Positions 26,401 to 37,672 of a stretch of DNA of 64,000 nucleotides are shown here, in pieces. Each line of letters starts with the position of its first letter. The stretch's first letter is position 1. The stretch is from Pterobdella sp. o SKG-2022. Its lineage: Eukaryota > Annelida > Clitellata > Hirudinida > Piscicolidae. The stretch lies in contig OZ038321.1 in the NCBI GenBank assembly GCA_964035795.1, positions 12,179,093 to 12,243,092 of the forward strand, given 5' to 3'. The notes beneath the pieces were generated by a model. The model searched no databases. It was not told the DNA's origin and saw only the letters and a list, made by a program, of their open reading frames with translations. The translations under genes were made by a program, and so were the position numbers.

Positions 26401-29400
26401 ATGGCATTGGTTGTTTTGATGGAGTTGAACCCGTTGGATTGGAGCTTTTTTGATGTTTGATGGATAGATTCCTATCTTAGAACTTAACGGTTGGGGGAGC
26501 TCGTTTTTAATAATACGGTAATTTTTCTTTCCCAACTTCGTTGCATATGGATACTAAAGATGGTCTGTTCATCAAACGGTAAAACGTCGAATTTTCAAAA
26601 ATCGAGTCGTCTAGGATAGTGGCCGGGTCATTGTCATGGCACAGTGCCTGTCAGTAGAGAAATTTCCTTTTTGATGTTTTGCAGCACTCAGTTTGACCTT
26701 TGCTGTTACCATGTTGTGATCACAAGTAATAGTAGCAGAAAAGTTTTTAAAATTGTTTTTCCAGCGTTTTTCGAAAAAAATAAAAGCATTTTGAGCAAGG
26801 TGCTTAGCAGGATGTCTCCATGTCTTTTACTTCTGTTAAGGTTTTTAAAAAAAGCGTGTTACGAGCCAAAAAGATTGTGTTGTTAGAGGAAAGCCTCAAG
26901 AAATTCTCTTTATCGGTTCACGTCACCATGATATTGACCTCAGAGTAGATTTGTTTGCTAAGCGAACTAGCGATGAAAGCTAGAACATTGGTTTGTTGAT
27001 GACAGCCACCTAAAGCAAAAACTAGTTCTGTTTCCTAAATAGAGTATCAAATTATTCTTTCGACCCTAACCTTCGGCTAGTTTAAACTTTTATTCAAAAT
27101 AAACTCCCGCTGACATAGCTTTTTAGATCGAAAAATTACACAAATTTAGTGATGAAGGGCCTGCCACAAACTCTAAAAAAATGTATAAGCAGTTTTCAAC
27201 ATAGCCTTATGTTAGCCGAGTTGTGAACTTTCACCGCTAGTGTCAGACCTACCCATCTTCGAAGGCCCTACCAAGAACATGTTCTCGATGGCATAGCTCT
27301 GAAGCTAACTCGTTATCATCCCCTCCCACAAAGAGTTCAAGATTGGATTGAGGGTTTGTTTCACGGTGTACATTTCATAATTCACATGTTTAGTTTGAAT
27401 GAACATGTCATGTCGTTTTATTTATACATACAATGAATAGAAACTGAAAAAAGGATTGCGTTAATTATAATAAAGAAAAGGAAATTATTTATAAAAAATT
27501 GATGGGTTAATTTAATTCTTTAAGGCTTACGACATGCTAGGATGCAAACAATTATTTTATTTTTGTTGTGAGCATAAATTTATAATTGAGCAAGTGCTCA
27601 ATAGTGAGGTACTCGTGCAAAAAAAATTTTCCATCATTTGAATTAATAATACAGTTTTTCAAATTTTTTCTCTTTTTCAGCACTATTTCGTAGCTTTAAA
27701 AAATTTTTTCGAGACATCGTGAGTATCTTGTATTTTATAATTAACCTCATTTTTTTGAATAAGAAAAACGAAAACTTCAACACAATGAACGCCCAATGAA
27801 CAAAACAGGAAAAAGCATTGACGTATTGCATTTTAATTCCTTTGAAGCCAAACATTTTCAACATTTTAAAAACTGCCTGAAAATCTATGAAAATTTCAAT
27901 AAGCTGCTGCACCATTTTGAACTGTTTCATATGATCGCAAATGAGAAACTAAAGTATATAGTATTAAAGCGACGATGGAATTTTAAAACATATAAGTTAA
28001 AAGTTATTATAGAGATACTAATTTTTCACAGACTTCTCATATATGTTTCAAATTTGATCTTTTCAGAACTCACAATCTTTTCAATGAGATAGTTTTCAGG
28101 CATGTATATTGTTTTTGAAAAACTAGAACTTTTGATAAGTTCAACGTTATCAGGAATCAATAATGATTTATGATAATGCTTAACCCTTCGGATGTTTTCG
28201 TTTTCTTGAAAAGAATAAATGTATCTGAAGACTGTCTCATTTTAAAGCTTATAAATATTTTCAAATATGTACCTATTGTTTATATTACCCTAATACAAAG
28301 ATAATCTAAAACTAAATTTATTAAATAACAACGACGTTTTTTTTAAATAGGAAGATTTTCATATATGTTAATAATTGATGAAACAATATTTTTTATGATT
28401 AAATTATTCAAATATTGCGCTAGCTGGTTTTCAAACGAAATTGAATAAAAATAGTTCTTTACTTGTTTCACAGACCTACATTCAAAATAAACGCCCGAAT
28501 TTGTTTGCGTGGATGAAATTGTACAATCATGTATACTATGTTTTTTAATTCTTTTTTTATTTGTTTTAACACAGAGAAAAAACCTTTTTTTGACTAAAAA
28601 TATAAAATCATAGTTTTTAATAGCTTATTTGAAATAACTAAACAAAATTTTATATAATTGAAATCCGTAATCAGCATCAAATAAAGATATGTATTATTCT
28701 CCGTCTAATGTGCGTTGAAACAAAATAAAACACGTAGTTACCTTGTGCCATTTGCCATCATTCCAGGTGATGTTCGAATGGGGCTCAAACACAGTGTTTT
28801 TCCCACATCTTCTAGCAAACACAATAGTGCCGTTAACAAGGAAAGCTGACACCAGGGCAGAATTTTCGAAATTCCCAGTAACAAATACGAGTCCATGAGC
28901 TGATCGAGTCTTAAACTCAAAACTGAAGTTGTGACTGTAATGAAAAATCTCTTTTTTTACATATTGTATAAAGGCAAATATTGCCACAATCGACAAAAAA
29001 ATCAATATTAGAAAACCTGTAACTTGAATATTTGTGTGTTTTTTATAGCACAAGCTATCTAAAAATCTAAAAACTATACAACTTAAAAATTCAGCTTTGA
29101 AAATCAAATAATAATTTTTTACATTGTGGAAATCTAATCTGAAAAATTAATTCTAAATAATAATGCTTGGGAATGTTAAAAAACGTTAGAAAAAAAACGT
29201 TTGTATACATCAGTTACTGAGTGACAGTTGAGAGAATAAAAACTAGTGGCAGGGAAGAAAAAAGTTGAAATCTATTTTAGGCTCAAGTTTTTTTTATTTG
29301 ACTTATGTAACATTTTTTTAATTAAAACACCTTGAACAAACACCCAAAAAGTGAGACATCAAACAAACAAATATTGGGATGCAGGTGCTAGGTAAGCTAT

Positions 29401-30947
29401 ACAAAGCAAGATGACAGATAAACTTTAACCCCTATCAAGTTTTGCGACACAACTGCTTCTAATAGAGTATTGCTCTATATTTGTTGTTTCGGAAAGTATA
29501 ACCAAATCAAATTATTCAAATTTTTAAGATCAATTTTCAAATAATTGTGCAAGACCGCGTATGAAACAACTCTACGCCAACATATTTCCCTTGAGCAACA
29601 CCAACCAATAAAATATACTATGCTAGACTGGTGAATACTGGCGAAGTAAAACTTGTGACCCCAATCATTTAATTAACTCATGAATGAGAAGAAACCTTCA
29701 ATGCATATAATGTTAAAAAAGCAAAGGCGGTTGAACCTAATAGCAAAATTTTTGTTTCAGCGTTGTTTATCTTCTATTTTAAATTATCATTTCATACTTT
29801 GAAAATTTTCTCGTAAGTTCTAATATTAAAACAAAATTAAAATCAGAAAACAGAGTCTAAATAAAATTGAAACTTTCCTTATAAAAGTTTTATCTTCTTC
29901 GTTCTAAATAGTATGCACAGATACATGAAATTTCTCCTTTAAATAAAATGGAACTTAAAAAAGAAAAACCTTCCGTTGTAGCATTTAAAGAGTTGCTCCG
30001 ATAATCAAAGTTTAAAGTTATTACTTTTCTAAATTTAAAACAGGGTGGATTAAAGTTTTATTTATAAAACAGAAGCTGAAATAAAAATTTTGAATACATC
30101 GTAAAAGACATTTATTAATGTGTCATCTGAAACTAGCTGTAATAAAAAGGGCTACAAACGCTCCATTTAAGAAAAATTGTTTTTAAAAAATTAAAATTTT
30201 CATCGTTTACAAATATATTGAAAACTTGTATTGGTTGTTGTCATGAAATGTCAAAGCTAACTTTTTTTAATGAAAAAATTATAGTTTTAAATTGTTTGTT
30301 TGGTTTTATGAAAAGAATAAAGTAATACTAAAGTTATAAAATGTATATCAAATACAACTGAATGGGAAAATATTTTTTTATTTAAGCATAAAAGATTTTA
30401 AATAGTGAAGTATAAAAATTATGTACCCAGCTTCGATGTTGTGCTTCAAAGGGAAAGGAATGTACTCGATGCGACTGCCTGTTATTTTATTCACTTTTAC
30501 TCCAATTTTTCCACGAATATCTATAGTTGGAATCTGAAATTTCTTTGAAAGTAAAAAAAAAAATTTCATAAAAGAAGGTTTTCATTAAGTTTCATTTAAA
30601 ACGCAATTTTTTTATAAATTTTTATACGATACTTGAGAATAAGATTGAAAAGAATTCAATATATTTACTATTATATTTCAGTCATTGTAGCACAAAAAAT
30701 GAAAATATTATATAAAAGTTTTTATAGAATTTAGAAACATTGTTTATTCAAAAGTTTTAGGGAACATATAAATAAATTTTTTAGCTCATAATAATTTAAT
30801 AACCTTTAACTGATATGAGTTCTAATACATACTCACCAGCCAGTCGCAATTAAATGCTCTTGCAGTGACAACGACGAGCTGGCCCAAGAAAAACAATGTA
30901 GCAACAAGATAACAGAGCGAATATCTAACTTCACTCAAAATAATCAT
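20411..30947 (-). CDS. Secreted single laminin-G-domain protein
   Basis: Six exons can be joined in frame on the minus strand: 30947-30837, 30533-30427, 28934-28742, 20816-20760, 20658-20566 and 20509-20411. The product is about 219 aa. It opens with a signal peptide (SLCYLVATLFFLGQLVVVTA). The rest reads as one LamG domain: IRGKIGVKV, FSFEFKTRSAHGLVFVTGN, the NDGKWHK strand, GGDLLIDNVKE and SLVFGGLSKKIYDNN, matching the canonical F.FRT....G.L...., DG.WH.V, L.VD and L.(V/L)GGLP pattern. The third intron is 7.9 kb and full of repeats. A stop (TAA, 20413-20411) closes exon 6; an alternative GTTCAT donor at 20431 would let the protein run on, so the C-terminus is uncertain. It is not the N-terminus of cubilin, which has its own signal peptide at 16738. 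Its binding partner cannot be told from sequence. Confidence 0.75.
20830..25310. other. Purine-rich part of LamG-gene intron 3
   Basis: Between about 21300 and 22700 the plus strand is strongly enriched in A and G runs. This yields long Phe/Ile-rich open frames on the minus strand that have no domain signature and no codon logic. I consider these frames compositional artefacts. No gene was recognised. Confidence 0.5.
25317..25454 (-). repeat. tRNA-Ile-derived SINE, copy B
   Basis: On the minus strand it starts with CCCCTATAGCTCAATGG (A-box region), has an anticodon arm TTAGA-ATAATTA-TCTAA (AAT, isoleucine), a B box GGATTCGATCACG and the same tail as copies A and C (CACCTGTTCCACAGTGTG..., TTCGCTACATTAAATTTGTA). 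The first bases of the acceptor stem are replaced by T-rich sequence, so it is 5'-damaged. Confidence 0.8.
25690..27300 (-). mobile_element. LINE fragment: endonuclease end and linker before reverse transcriptase
   Basis: Read on the minus strand, about 26730-26660 gives a broken CDHNMVTAKVKLSAAKHQK, the usual SDHxxV.A.+.L end of a LINE endonuclease. 26535-26242 gives a longer frame with ENVRLNKTFSEFKKGSCG and WKLMKKLSEK, typical of the linker before the polymerase. Lower coordinates (25690-25850) hold a broken frame resembling a C-terminal piece. The polymerase itself is not recognisable. It lies inside LamG-gene intron 3, in sense orientation. Confidence 0.6.
27301..28741. other. Rest of LamG-gene intron 3
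   Basis: No gene, repeat or regulatory signal was recognised in this AT-rich stretch. Confidence 0.5.
28935..30426. other. LamG-gene intron 2
   Basis: An AT-rich intron with clear boundary signals (donor GTACAT at 30426, acceptor TTACAG ending at 28935). No internal feature was recognised. Confidence 0.6.
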
Positions 30948-32209
30948 TTTGAATAATGTTACAGTTTCAAAGCTTTAAGTTCAATTATTTATCAGTTTTT
31001 TCAGTTTCTAAAATTTTCCAAAATTTCTTTTATAAAATAGTTTCTTTTCCCACCAAGCCTCGAAGCTTAATGACAATCAAAATTTTGCTTATAAAAATGG
31101 ATGGATCTTGTGAAAATAATTAAACACTCGCAATAAATTACTTTCAATGCTGTAATTCGAGTTGAAACATGGTAAAGTTTTTTGAAAACTTTATACTTTC
31201 TAATCGATTGTTACAGAGCTATCATACTAAGTTTAAAGTTACAAAATTAAAATATTTAAGAGTATTTCTCTGTTTAGATAAGGAAACTAGAAGAGAATGC
31301 GATTTAGCAAAACACGTATAAATAGACTTCTGTGCATAAGCATGTACACCACATACAATGCTCTCATATATGAGCTTGGGTGCTTAATTGCAAACTTCCA
31401 AAACATTTTTCATTAAAACATAAATTTTGTTTTAGGACTGAAATTTTTTCATGATAATTAGAATGCTTAAGCCTTAAAGATTTCAGGAATGTAGAGGTTT
31501 GACTTTTAATAATAAATATTTTGAAAGTAAACAAGTTACATTTTTTTCCTATATCGTCAACCTTCGAACTTGCATCATTTTCAAAAAATGCCAAATTAAC
31601 TAATTAGGTTATTCATGCAAAAAATAAGATTTCTTAAAAAGAATATGTCAGTTTCATTCATCTAAAAAATTCAAAGATATAGATATAAAGTTAAATAGAT
31701 TCAAATTCTTTATAAAAATGTTGGAAGATTAGAAAATTAAACTCGACTATTACTCAAGTTATTTATAAAATTTGTACACAAAAAATTGGAACTTTTTTCA
31801 ATTTCCAAATTTGAAAAAAAAGTTAAGGTTACTCTATAAATTATGTAAGGTGTTATTTATGATGCCAGCTATATGAAACTTATGGAAAATCTTCTGAGAA
31901 CATTTCATGTGCAAGATTAGCGCAGTTATTCACATAATGAGGTTCTTTTGTGTCTTCTAAAAGATGATGTAGAAAAAAAAAGTTGACGTGAAACCTCAAT
32001 TATTTACATTCAATACATCCAATTAATAAATTAATTTTAAAAATAGTTCACATTTCTATTTCCGCTTACGAAGCTTTTGTTCTGGTCATTTCTATTTCAA
32101 TTTTTCTCGCTGAAAAACCAATTTTTGAAAAGTCGATTATAGGTTCGCGCCTAAAGCTATTCAGTGCTTTTTGCGTGAGTGTAAAGTGCTTGTCGAAATT
32201 TTTTCAAAA
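30948..32209. other. Divergent intergenic region between LamG gene and zinc-finger gene
   Basis: Promoters of both the leftward LamG gene and the rightward zinc-finger gene would lie here. No specific element could be assigned. Confidence 0.4.
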
Positions 32210-33238
32210 ATGTTCAAGTGCACAATTTGCCATTCTATTTTTAAGAGAAAAAGTATATTAGGTTATCATTTCAATGCCAAGCATAACGGGTTTAAGTTTG
32301 ATTGTGATTCATGAGGTAAAAGATTCTCTTATAAGTCGAGTCTTTTGCGCCACATAAAAGCCAATCATTTTTCACAAAATGTTGGTGTAAGGGTGGAACA
32401 ACATGTCATAGACGATTTGCCCAATGTCGACGAAAATTCGCAACAACACGTGGCTGATATGCGTCAAATTGAAAGAGAGAAAATTCAGCAACAAACAATA
32501 GTGTTGAAACCCAATCATTCTGCACAAAATTTTAGTGAGAGGGTGCAACATGTCATAGAAGATTTGCCCAATGTCGACGACAATTCGCAACACGTGGTTG
32601 ACGTGCAAAATGAGAGAAAGAAAATGCGACAACAAAAGAAAGTGTTTGAATGCTCTCTATGTGAGGCTACTTTCTCACGAAGGAATATTTTAAGTTCTCA
32701 TTTCAATGCACGCCACAATGATTGCAAGTTGAAATGTAACAAGACTTTTACCTATAAGTACAAGCTACTACGCCACAAGCATGAAAAACATCTTGTAAAG
32801 GAGCATGTAGTTTTAGCTAAAGAGGTAGGTTTAGTGGAAGATGTAGCTAAAGAGGTAAAAGAGGAGGTAGCTTTAGCTAAAGAGCTAGATTTAGTGAAGG
32901 ATGTAATTTTACATAAAGAGGTAGATTTAGTTGAAGAGGTAGTTTTAGCTAAAGAAGTAGATTTAGTTGAGAAAGAAGAATTAGCTAAAGAGGAGGAGAA
33001 ACATCATCCTCTCCATGTTCAAAAAGTCAAAAAAGTTTTTGAATGTGGACTGTGTGGGTACATTTTTTCTCGAAAGAGTGTATTAGGGTACCATTACAAT
33101 GCCCAGCATAAATGTAACATGCATCAGTGTAATTTATGTGATAAAAGTTTTCGTTATAGCCGCAATTTAGTAAGGCACAAGAAATACAATCATAAACACG
33201 TGGATAGGACACAAAATGTGGGTGAGAATATGACTTAA
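32210..33238 (+). CDS. C2H2 zinc-finger protein with an internal TGA at a zinc-ligand cysteine
   Basis: One exon reads in a single frame from ATG 32210 to TAA 33236-33238 apart from one TGA at 32312-32314. Finger 1 is FKCTIC...GYHFNAKH. Finger 2 reads CDS-stop-GKRFSY...RHIKANH, so the TGA replaces its second zinc-binding Cys (normally TGT/TGC). Finger 3 is FECSLC...SHFNARH. Finger 4 has lost its normal C-x2-C spacing (KLKCNKTF). Fingers 5 and 6 (FECGLC...HYNAQH, HQCNLC...RHKKYNH) look intact. Between fingers 2 and 3 a segment is duplicated (VIDDLPNVDENSQ / VIEDLPNVDDNSQ), and between 4 and 5 lies a tandem acidic-hydrophobic repeat (VLAKEVDLVEE-like, five or more units). Likely a nuclear DNA-binding protein or a recent pseudogene; ATG 32345 would give a 297-aa product without finger 2. 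Confidence 0.6.
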
Positions 33239-33335
33239 GAAAAAGACGAAGTTTTGGAAATTAATAATTGATAAAATGGTTAATTATATTATTTTGTAGT
33301 ATGCAGTTTGATTAAATTGAACTCTTCTTTTTCAG

Positions 33336-35999
33336 AATTTACTTTGTGGAAATATGAGATGGAAAATCAAACCAATTCCAGATTTGTTTCAATCTATAAA
33401 AGCTGCAATATAGAATATACAATTAAAATTTATTCTTGTTTTAGAAATGGCGTTTATAAACCCAAGGGAACTGATAAAAAAAACCTGAAAAGTCAAGGCA
33501 CAAACAAATAAGGAATATCTGTAAAGCAAAAATCAAAGCTAAATTTTATACAAATGGTAAGAAATTAATTAAGTTTTTATTTAGATTTTATTTCCATGGT
33601 ATAAATTATACAGGAAAAGTGGTTGTTGACTTTCACCCAGTGCATCAAGGCCATGGGGAAGATATTGGGCATTTGTTCCTCAGACCTAGAGACAAGTCAA
33701 TAGTTGCACAAAAACTTTCAATGGGTAAAAACTTTTTGAATGTCATTTATTCTAAATTCTTACATAGAAGACATCTGTATATAAATGTCTTAAGAGTTTT
33801 TTTCAGTTCTAAATACTTATAAAAAATTTATAAGATGTGGATTATAATACTATCAAAACACAACTTTGTTTCAAGCCTCAATTCCAGCTGTTAAGTAGAA
33901 AAGACATAATTAATTTTCGGAATCAATTCATGTTATCCAGATCATTTTATCCAAATAATTACCAGAGTGTAAAAATCTGGATAACAAGAGCTAAACAGAT
34001 TGTCAGGTTCTATAAACTTCCAGATGAAGCTTGTTCTGAAAATTTTGACCTGGAAAATTTTGTATTAATTTTTGTTACAGATGAACAGGTTTTTATCATC
34101 ACATAGTTTTATTTTGAAAGTTATTTGAAAATTTTCTTGAAAATTAAGTTTATACTAACAGCTTGAAAAAGGAAAGAAATACACAAAAGCAAGAGATGTG
34201 ATTCAGCTTGGTATGAACAATTACTATTACTTTTCAAGTAAAATTTTGGTATTACCAAAATTAAATTCAAAACTTCCAGATTTTACACATGGTACTAATG
34301 TATATGGTTATCAATTATCAACAATAATGATAATTGATAACTTTGGAGAAGGCTTCTCTGTAATGTTCTGTTACAGCAACAAGGTTGAATTGATTTTTTA
34401 AAAATTTAATGTTGATTATTTATCATAAGTATCTTTTTAATTAAAGGTGGATGTAAAAACGATGGAAGTCTTTTTTAAGACTTTCAAAGAGTGCCTCTCT
34501 GAATCCTTGGAGAGTGTCATCTTAATGACAGATGACACAGACGTCTATTATAAGGTTTGTTATCAATTTCCAAAGTCACATATTTCTAAAATTCTCAATT
34601 TGATTAATTGACTGCTAATATCATGAAACATGCTACAGACTCTTGTTATTTATGATTTTAAAATTACAGGCCTGGGAGAGAGTTAATGGTAATAATTACC
34701 ATCACTTTCTCTGTGCATGGCATTTGAAAAATGTTAACATCAACCTCCAAACACAAAAGTTTGGGGTTTATCTGAGGAACACTTATGCCAAAAGAATAGA
34801 AGTAAAGTTAAAATGCAACCTTTAAATAGATTTATGAACTAATAACATTAATTATTTCAGAAATGGGCATGCCCTTACAGGATGGGCTATCATATAAACG
34901 CCAACAACAACCTGGAGGCTATGCACAGAGTTTTGAAGCATATTGTCAACAATGTTTGTATTTATTTAAAAATTTTAATCATATTTCCACCTTAGAGAAT
35001 GATTGTAACAGGGCAAGAAAATAAAAAAAAATGGATCTTTCCATAAGTTCGCTTATAGAAATGATCCATAAAAAGATGTTAGATGAAAATATTAAGAAAC
35101 ACAAGAGAAAGGTTGTTTATCTGTTTCTTTCTTTAGAGATATCTATTAATTTTTTTTAAATTCAAAAGATGACTGCTACAAAACGCGGAATCGTTTTGAG
35201 GCACAAAGAAAGTGAGAGGATGGTGGACGCCCGATGGTCAGAAGTACAAGGCGGTGCCATAGTTTTTTTCAAAGGCGAAGAGTTTCTTATAAGAAAGGGG
35301 GTTTGCAAAAAAGTCGACTGCAGGATATAGTGCACTAAATGTGACAGCTGTATGCATGTTTATACATGCACCTGCAGAGACTATAATTTGCATCTAACAA
35401 TATGTAAACCTATCCATTTTTTTGTAGAAAGACAGATTATTAGGGAAAAGGGGGTTGTAAGTACTTTAAAGGAAAACCACGAAGAACCGACGAAAGTGCC
35501 AAGAACAGAAGAACGGTTCATTGAAAAACCGAAAAATCTTGATGATATTTTGTTCAATATTAATGAAGATTTAAAAGAACTTTTTGCAGATTATTGGATA
35601 CAAGCGTCTCAGATGATCAAAAAATTATGCTTATTAAGCAAAGAAAATAATCAAAATAGGCAAAGACGCGGGAAATTTCATCAGCCTACAACTTCTTGTC
35701 GACAGCCTGCAAATAAAAATGTTACTCCACAATAAACATTCACAAAGGTGGTTTAAGAATTTTTTAATAATTTGGTTTCATTATAAAAAGTATTTAAAGT
35801 ATTACAATTCGAAAAATCTTTTATTTTTAAACCATTGTTCACTAAGGGAAAGAAAAAAGGTAGAAAAAGAAAAAATTTAATGACAAGGCCTTCCGATGAA
35901 GAAATTAAAAGGATAAAGATGAACATGGACCTGAAAACTAGCAATGAGAATCACCTTTATTGCAAAAATCTTGTGATGTGTTCTTATGAAAGTATGTAA
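33336..35999 (+). pseudogene. MULE transposase / SWIM zinc-finger gene, intron-containing and broken
   Basis: Exons can be joined as 33336-33556, 33614-33724, 33835-34088, 34162-34383, 34447-34554, 34670-34801, 34861-34953, 35012-35111, 35169-35735 and 35847-35999. The first two carry a C..C..HxxH zinc-binding N-terminus (YSCFRNG, CKAKIK, VHQGHGEDIGHL). Exons 3-7 form the MULE transposase core: LLSRKDIINF, the strand STIMIIDNFGEGFSV with its acidic residue, VILMTDDTD, CAWHLKNVN and NNNLEAMHRVLKH. Exon 9 has a SWIM-like motif CTC...CKPIH, in which the usual CxH histidine is Pro. The tail is basic (GKKKGRKRK). Lesions: a frameshift near 33510, a one-base shift in an A run near 35030, TAG at 35328 and TAA at 35733 before the last donor. 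It is either a decayed transposon gene or a dying host-type copy; the number of introns is unusual for a mobile element. Confidence 0.72.
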
Positions 36000-36047
36000 G
36001 AATAAATAAACTAGTCTAAAAAAATATATCTTTTATTTCAATGTAAA

Positions 36048-36250
36048 ACACATGTCATGCGCTGATATTTTTAGATTTAGATTTCCTCCTTTAAAAAGGT
36101 AAATTTTTACTTTCTATATTTATCTTAACTTAATGGTGAATAAAACCTCATCATATGCAAAACAGATGTCATGTGCTATTTTTCTAGATTTCCTTTTTAA
36201 TATTTCCCCCATTTATAAGATAAGTTTTTATTTTTTAGACTAATAAAACC
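36048..36250 (+). repeat. Imperfect direct duplication, two units of about 113 bp
   Basis: The block starting near 36048 (CACATGTCATGCGCTGAT ... AGATTTCCTCC) recurs near 36161 as AGATGTCATGTGCTATTT ... AGATTTCC, each followed by a T-rich and AATAAAACC-like end. It lies just past the MULE/SWIM pseudogene and could be a duplicated 3' UTR segment. Confidence 0.5.
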
Positions 36251-36599
36251 TGTGAACACTAAAATTTATAAATATAAATTTTTAATAAGAAATTCTCATG
36301 ATTTTTCATTAAGCAGGAAATGTGGAAAATAAAGAGCACTGATGTAAACCTCCTTTCTGCCATACTTATATATAAGTATGCCAATTCAGAGAAGAGATGC
36401 TTTCACTAGTACAAGAAAATCAGGAAAAATCTTTTATGATTAATTAAAACTGTTGGAACATTTTTTTCTTTCTTTATGTTTTAATTGGACAGTATAATTG
36501 ATTTTACTTAATAAATATACAAAAAACTCGTAAAAAGTTTTCAAATGAATTGATATGTAAATAGATATATACCAAGATTTTAAATCCGGTTTTTATGCC

Positions 36600-37260
36600 C
36601 AGAATACTGGTGGTGGCCAGATTCACTCCATTTACAATACATTTTTGCAATTTTATATACTAATCTAAAACACCCTTCTATTTTAAACCAACTTTGGTAA
36701 TTTTTGACATCACTTACTCTTCCACTTAACTTTCGGTCTACCCTTCTTGAAACCTTTTTTAGGGCATACTTTTACCATCAAGAATATCCTGACCTAACTT
36801 TTCCAATACCTAAATTCCAACTTTTTCACTGGGTTTAATCATTTCAACACTAACCTCTAAAAGACCTGAAGCCTTGCCATTTTTTGACGTTTTACAGCAT
36901 TAATCGGCCACATTGGTTTTTCAGCAGATGTACCTTCTGATATTTCATTTTTCCAGCTATTAACTACATTCATTATACTTTCCATACCCTGCTTTTTTCT
37001 AGCTTACCAAATCCCAAACCACCCTTACCTTTTATACATTTACTTCTTCTATGCCCTCCTTTTACTTTTACCGCATACTTCATCACAAGCTTTTAAACCA
37101 CCATTTCTATAAGGTTTGCGTTTATCTTGATCATTCTTATTTACCAATTTTTCAACTCTTTCCGTAAATTTATTCTCATATTCAACATCCTCCAAATCCC
37201 AAACCCTTCTTTTTACTGACTTTTAGGGTGTTTTTACTTCTCTTATAGACCTATACCTAA
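36600..37260 (-). mobile_element. LINE fragment, pre-polymerase region
   Basis: On the minus strand a broken frame resembles the LINE segment NAVKxMKNGKAxGxxxVxVEMIKxSGxxGxExL: pieces NAVKRQKMAR, a frame-shifted VEMIKPSEKVGI and later QDILDGK can be read near 36950-36780. Several stops and indels interrupt it. Borders are approximate. Confidence 0.5.
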
Positions 37261-37479
37261 GGGTAGGTTTGTGCGATAAATGAAAAATTCAAATCACAAA
37301 TTTTGAGACCTTGGTTTAAATCAGATTTTTTTGGATTTAAATCAAATCCTATACTTTACCATACGAATAAAATTGGTGAGGCAACAAACTTGAACCCTAC
37401 ACCCTAAACGTTACTAAATGGTGTCAAAGATATTAAAAGATCATCTATCAAGCTTTGTACATTCTTTGCATATTTTTTT

Positions 37480-37672
37480 TTATTTATTATAATGTAATGT
37501 AATGCGGTATATATAAAGCGCTTTTCCTTATAGATCGAAGCGCTTGCTACAAATTTAATGTAGCGAAAGCACACTGTGGAACAGGTGCTAATTGTCAGCC
37601 CACGTGGGATCGAACCCAGTAACTTTAAGATAATTAGTCTAATGCTCAACCATTGAGCTGTAGGGGCCGACA
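37480..37672 (-). repeat. tRNA-Ile-derived SINE, copy C (best preserved)
   Basis: On the minus strand from 37672: acceptor stem TGTCGGCCC pairing with GGGCTGACA, D-arm with A box (CAGCTCAATGGTTGAGC), anticodon loop CTAATTA (AAT, isoleucine) and B box GGGTTCGATCCCACG close to the GGTTCGANNCC consensus. The tail continues through TTCGCTACATTAAATTTGTA and AGCGCTTCGATCTATAAGG to an ATTAC-repeat end (CATTACATTACATTATAATA). The A-rich 3' end and intact B box suggest it is the youngest of three copies. It lies immediately 3' of a Penelope-like reading frame, which it appears to interrupt. Confidence 0.85.

Noticed and set aside
20411..30947. LamG exons as the N-terminus of cubilin
   Set aside because: Cubilin has its own signal peptide (16738) and a mature N-terminus resembling vertebrate cubilin at 16516, and the LamG frame reaches a stop at 20413-20411.
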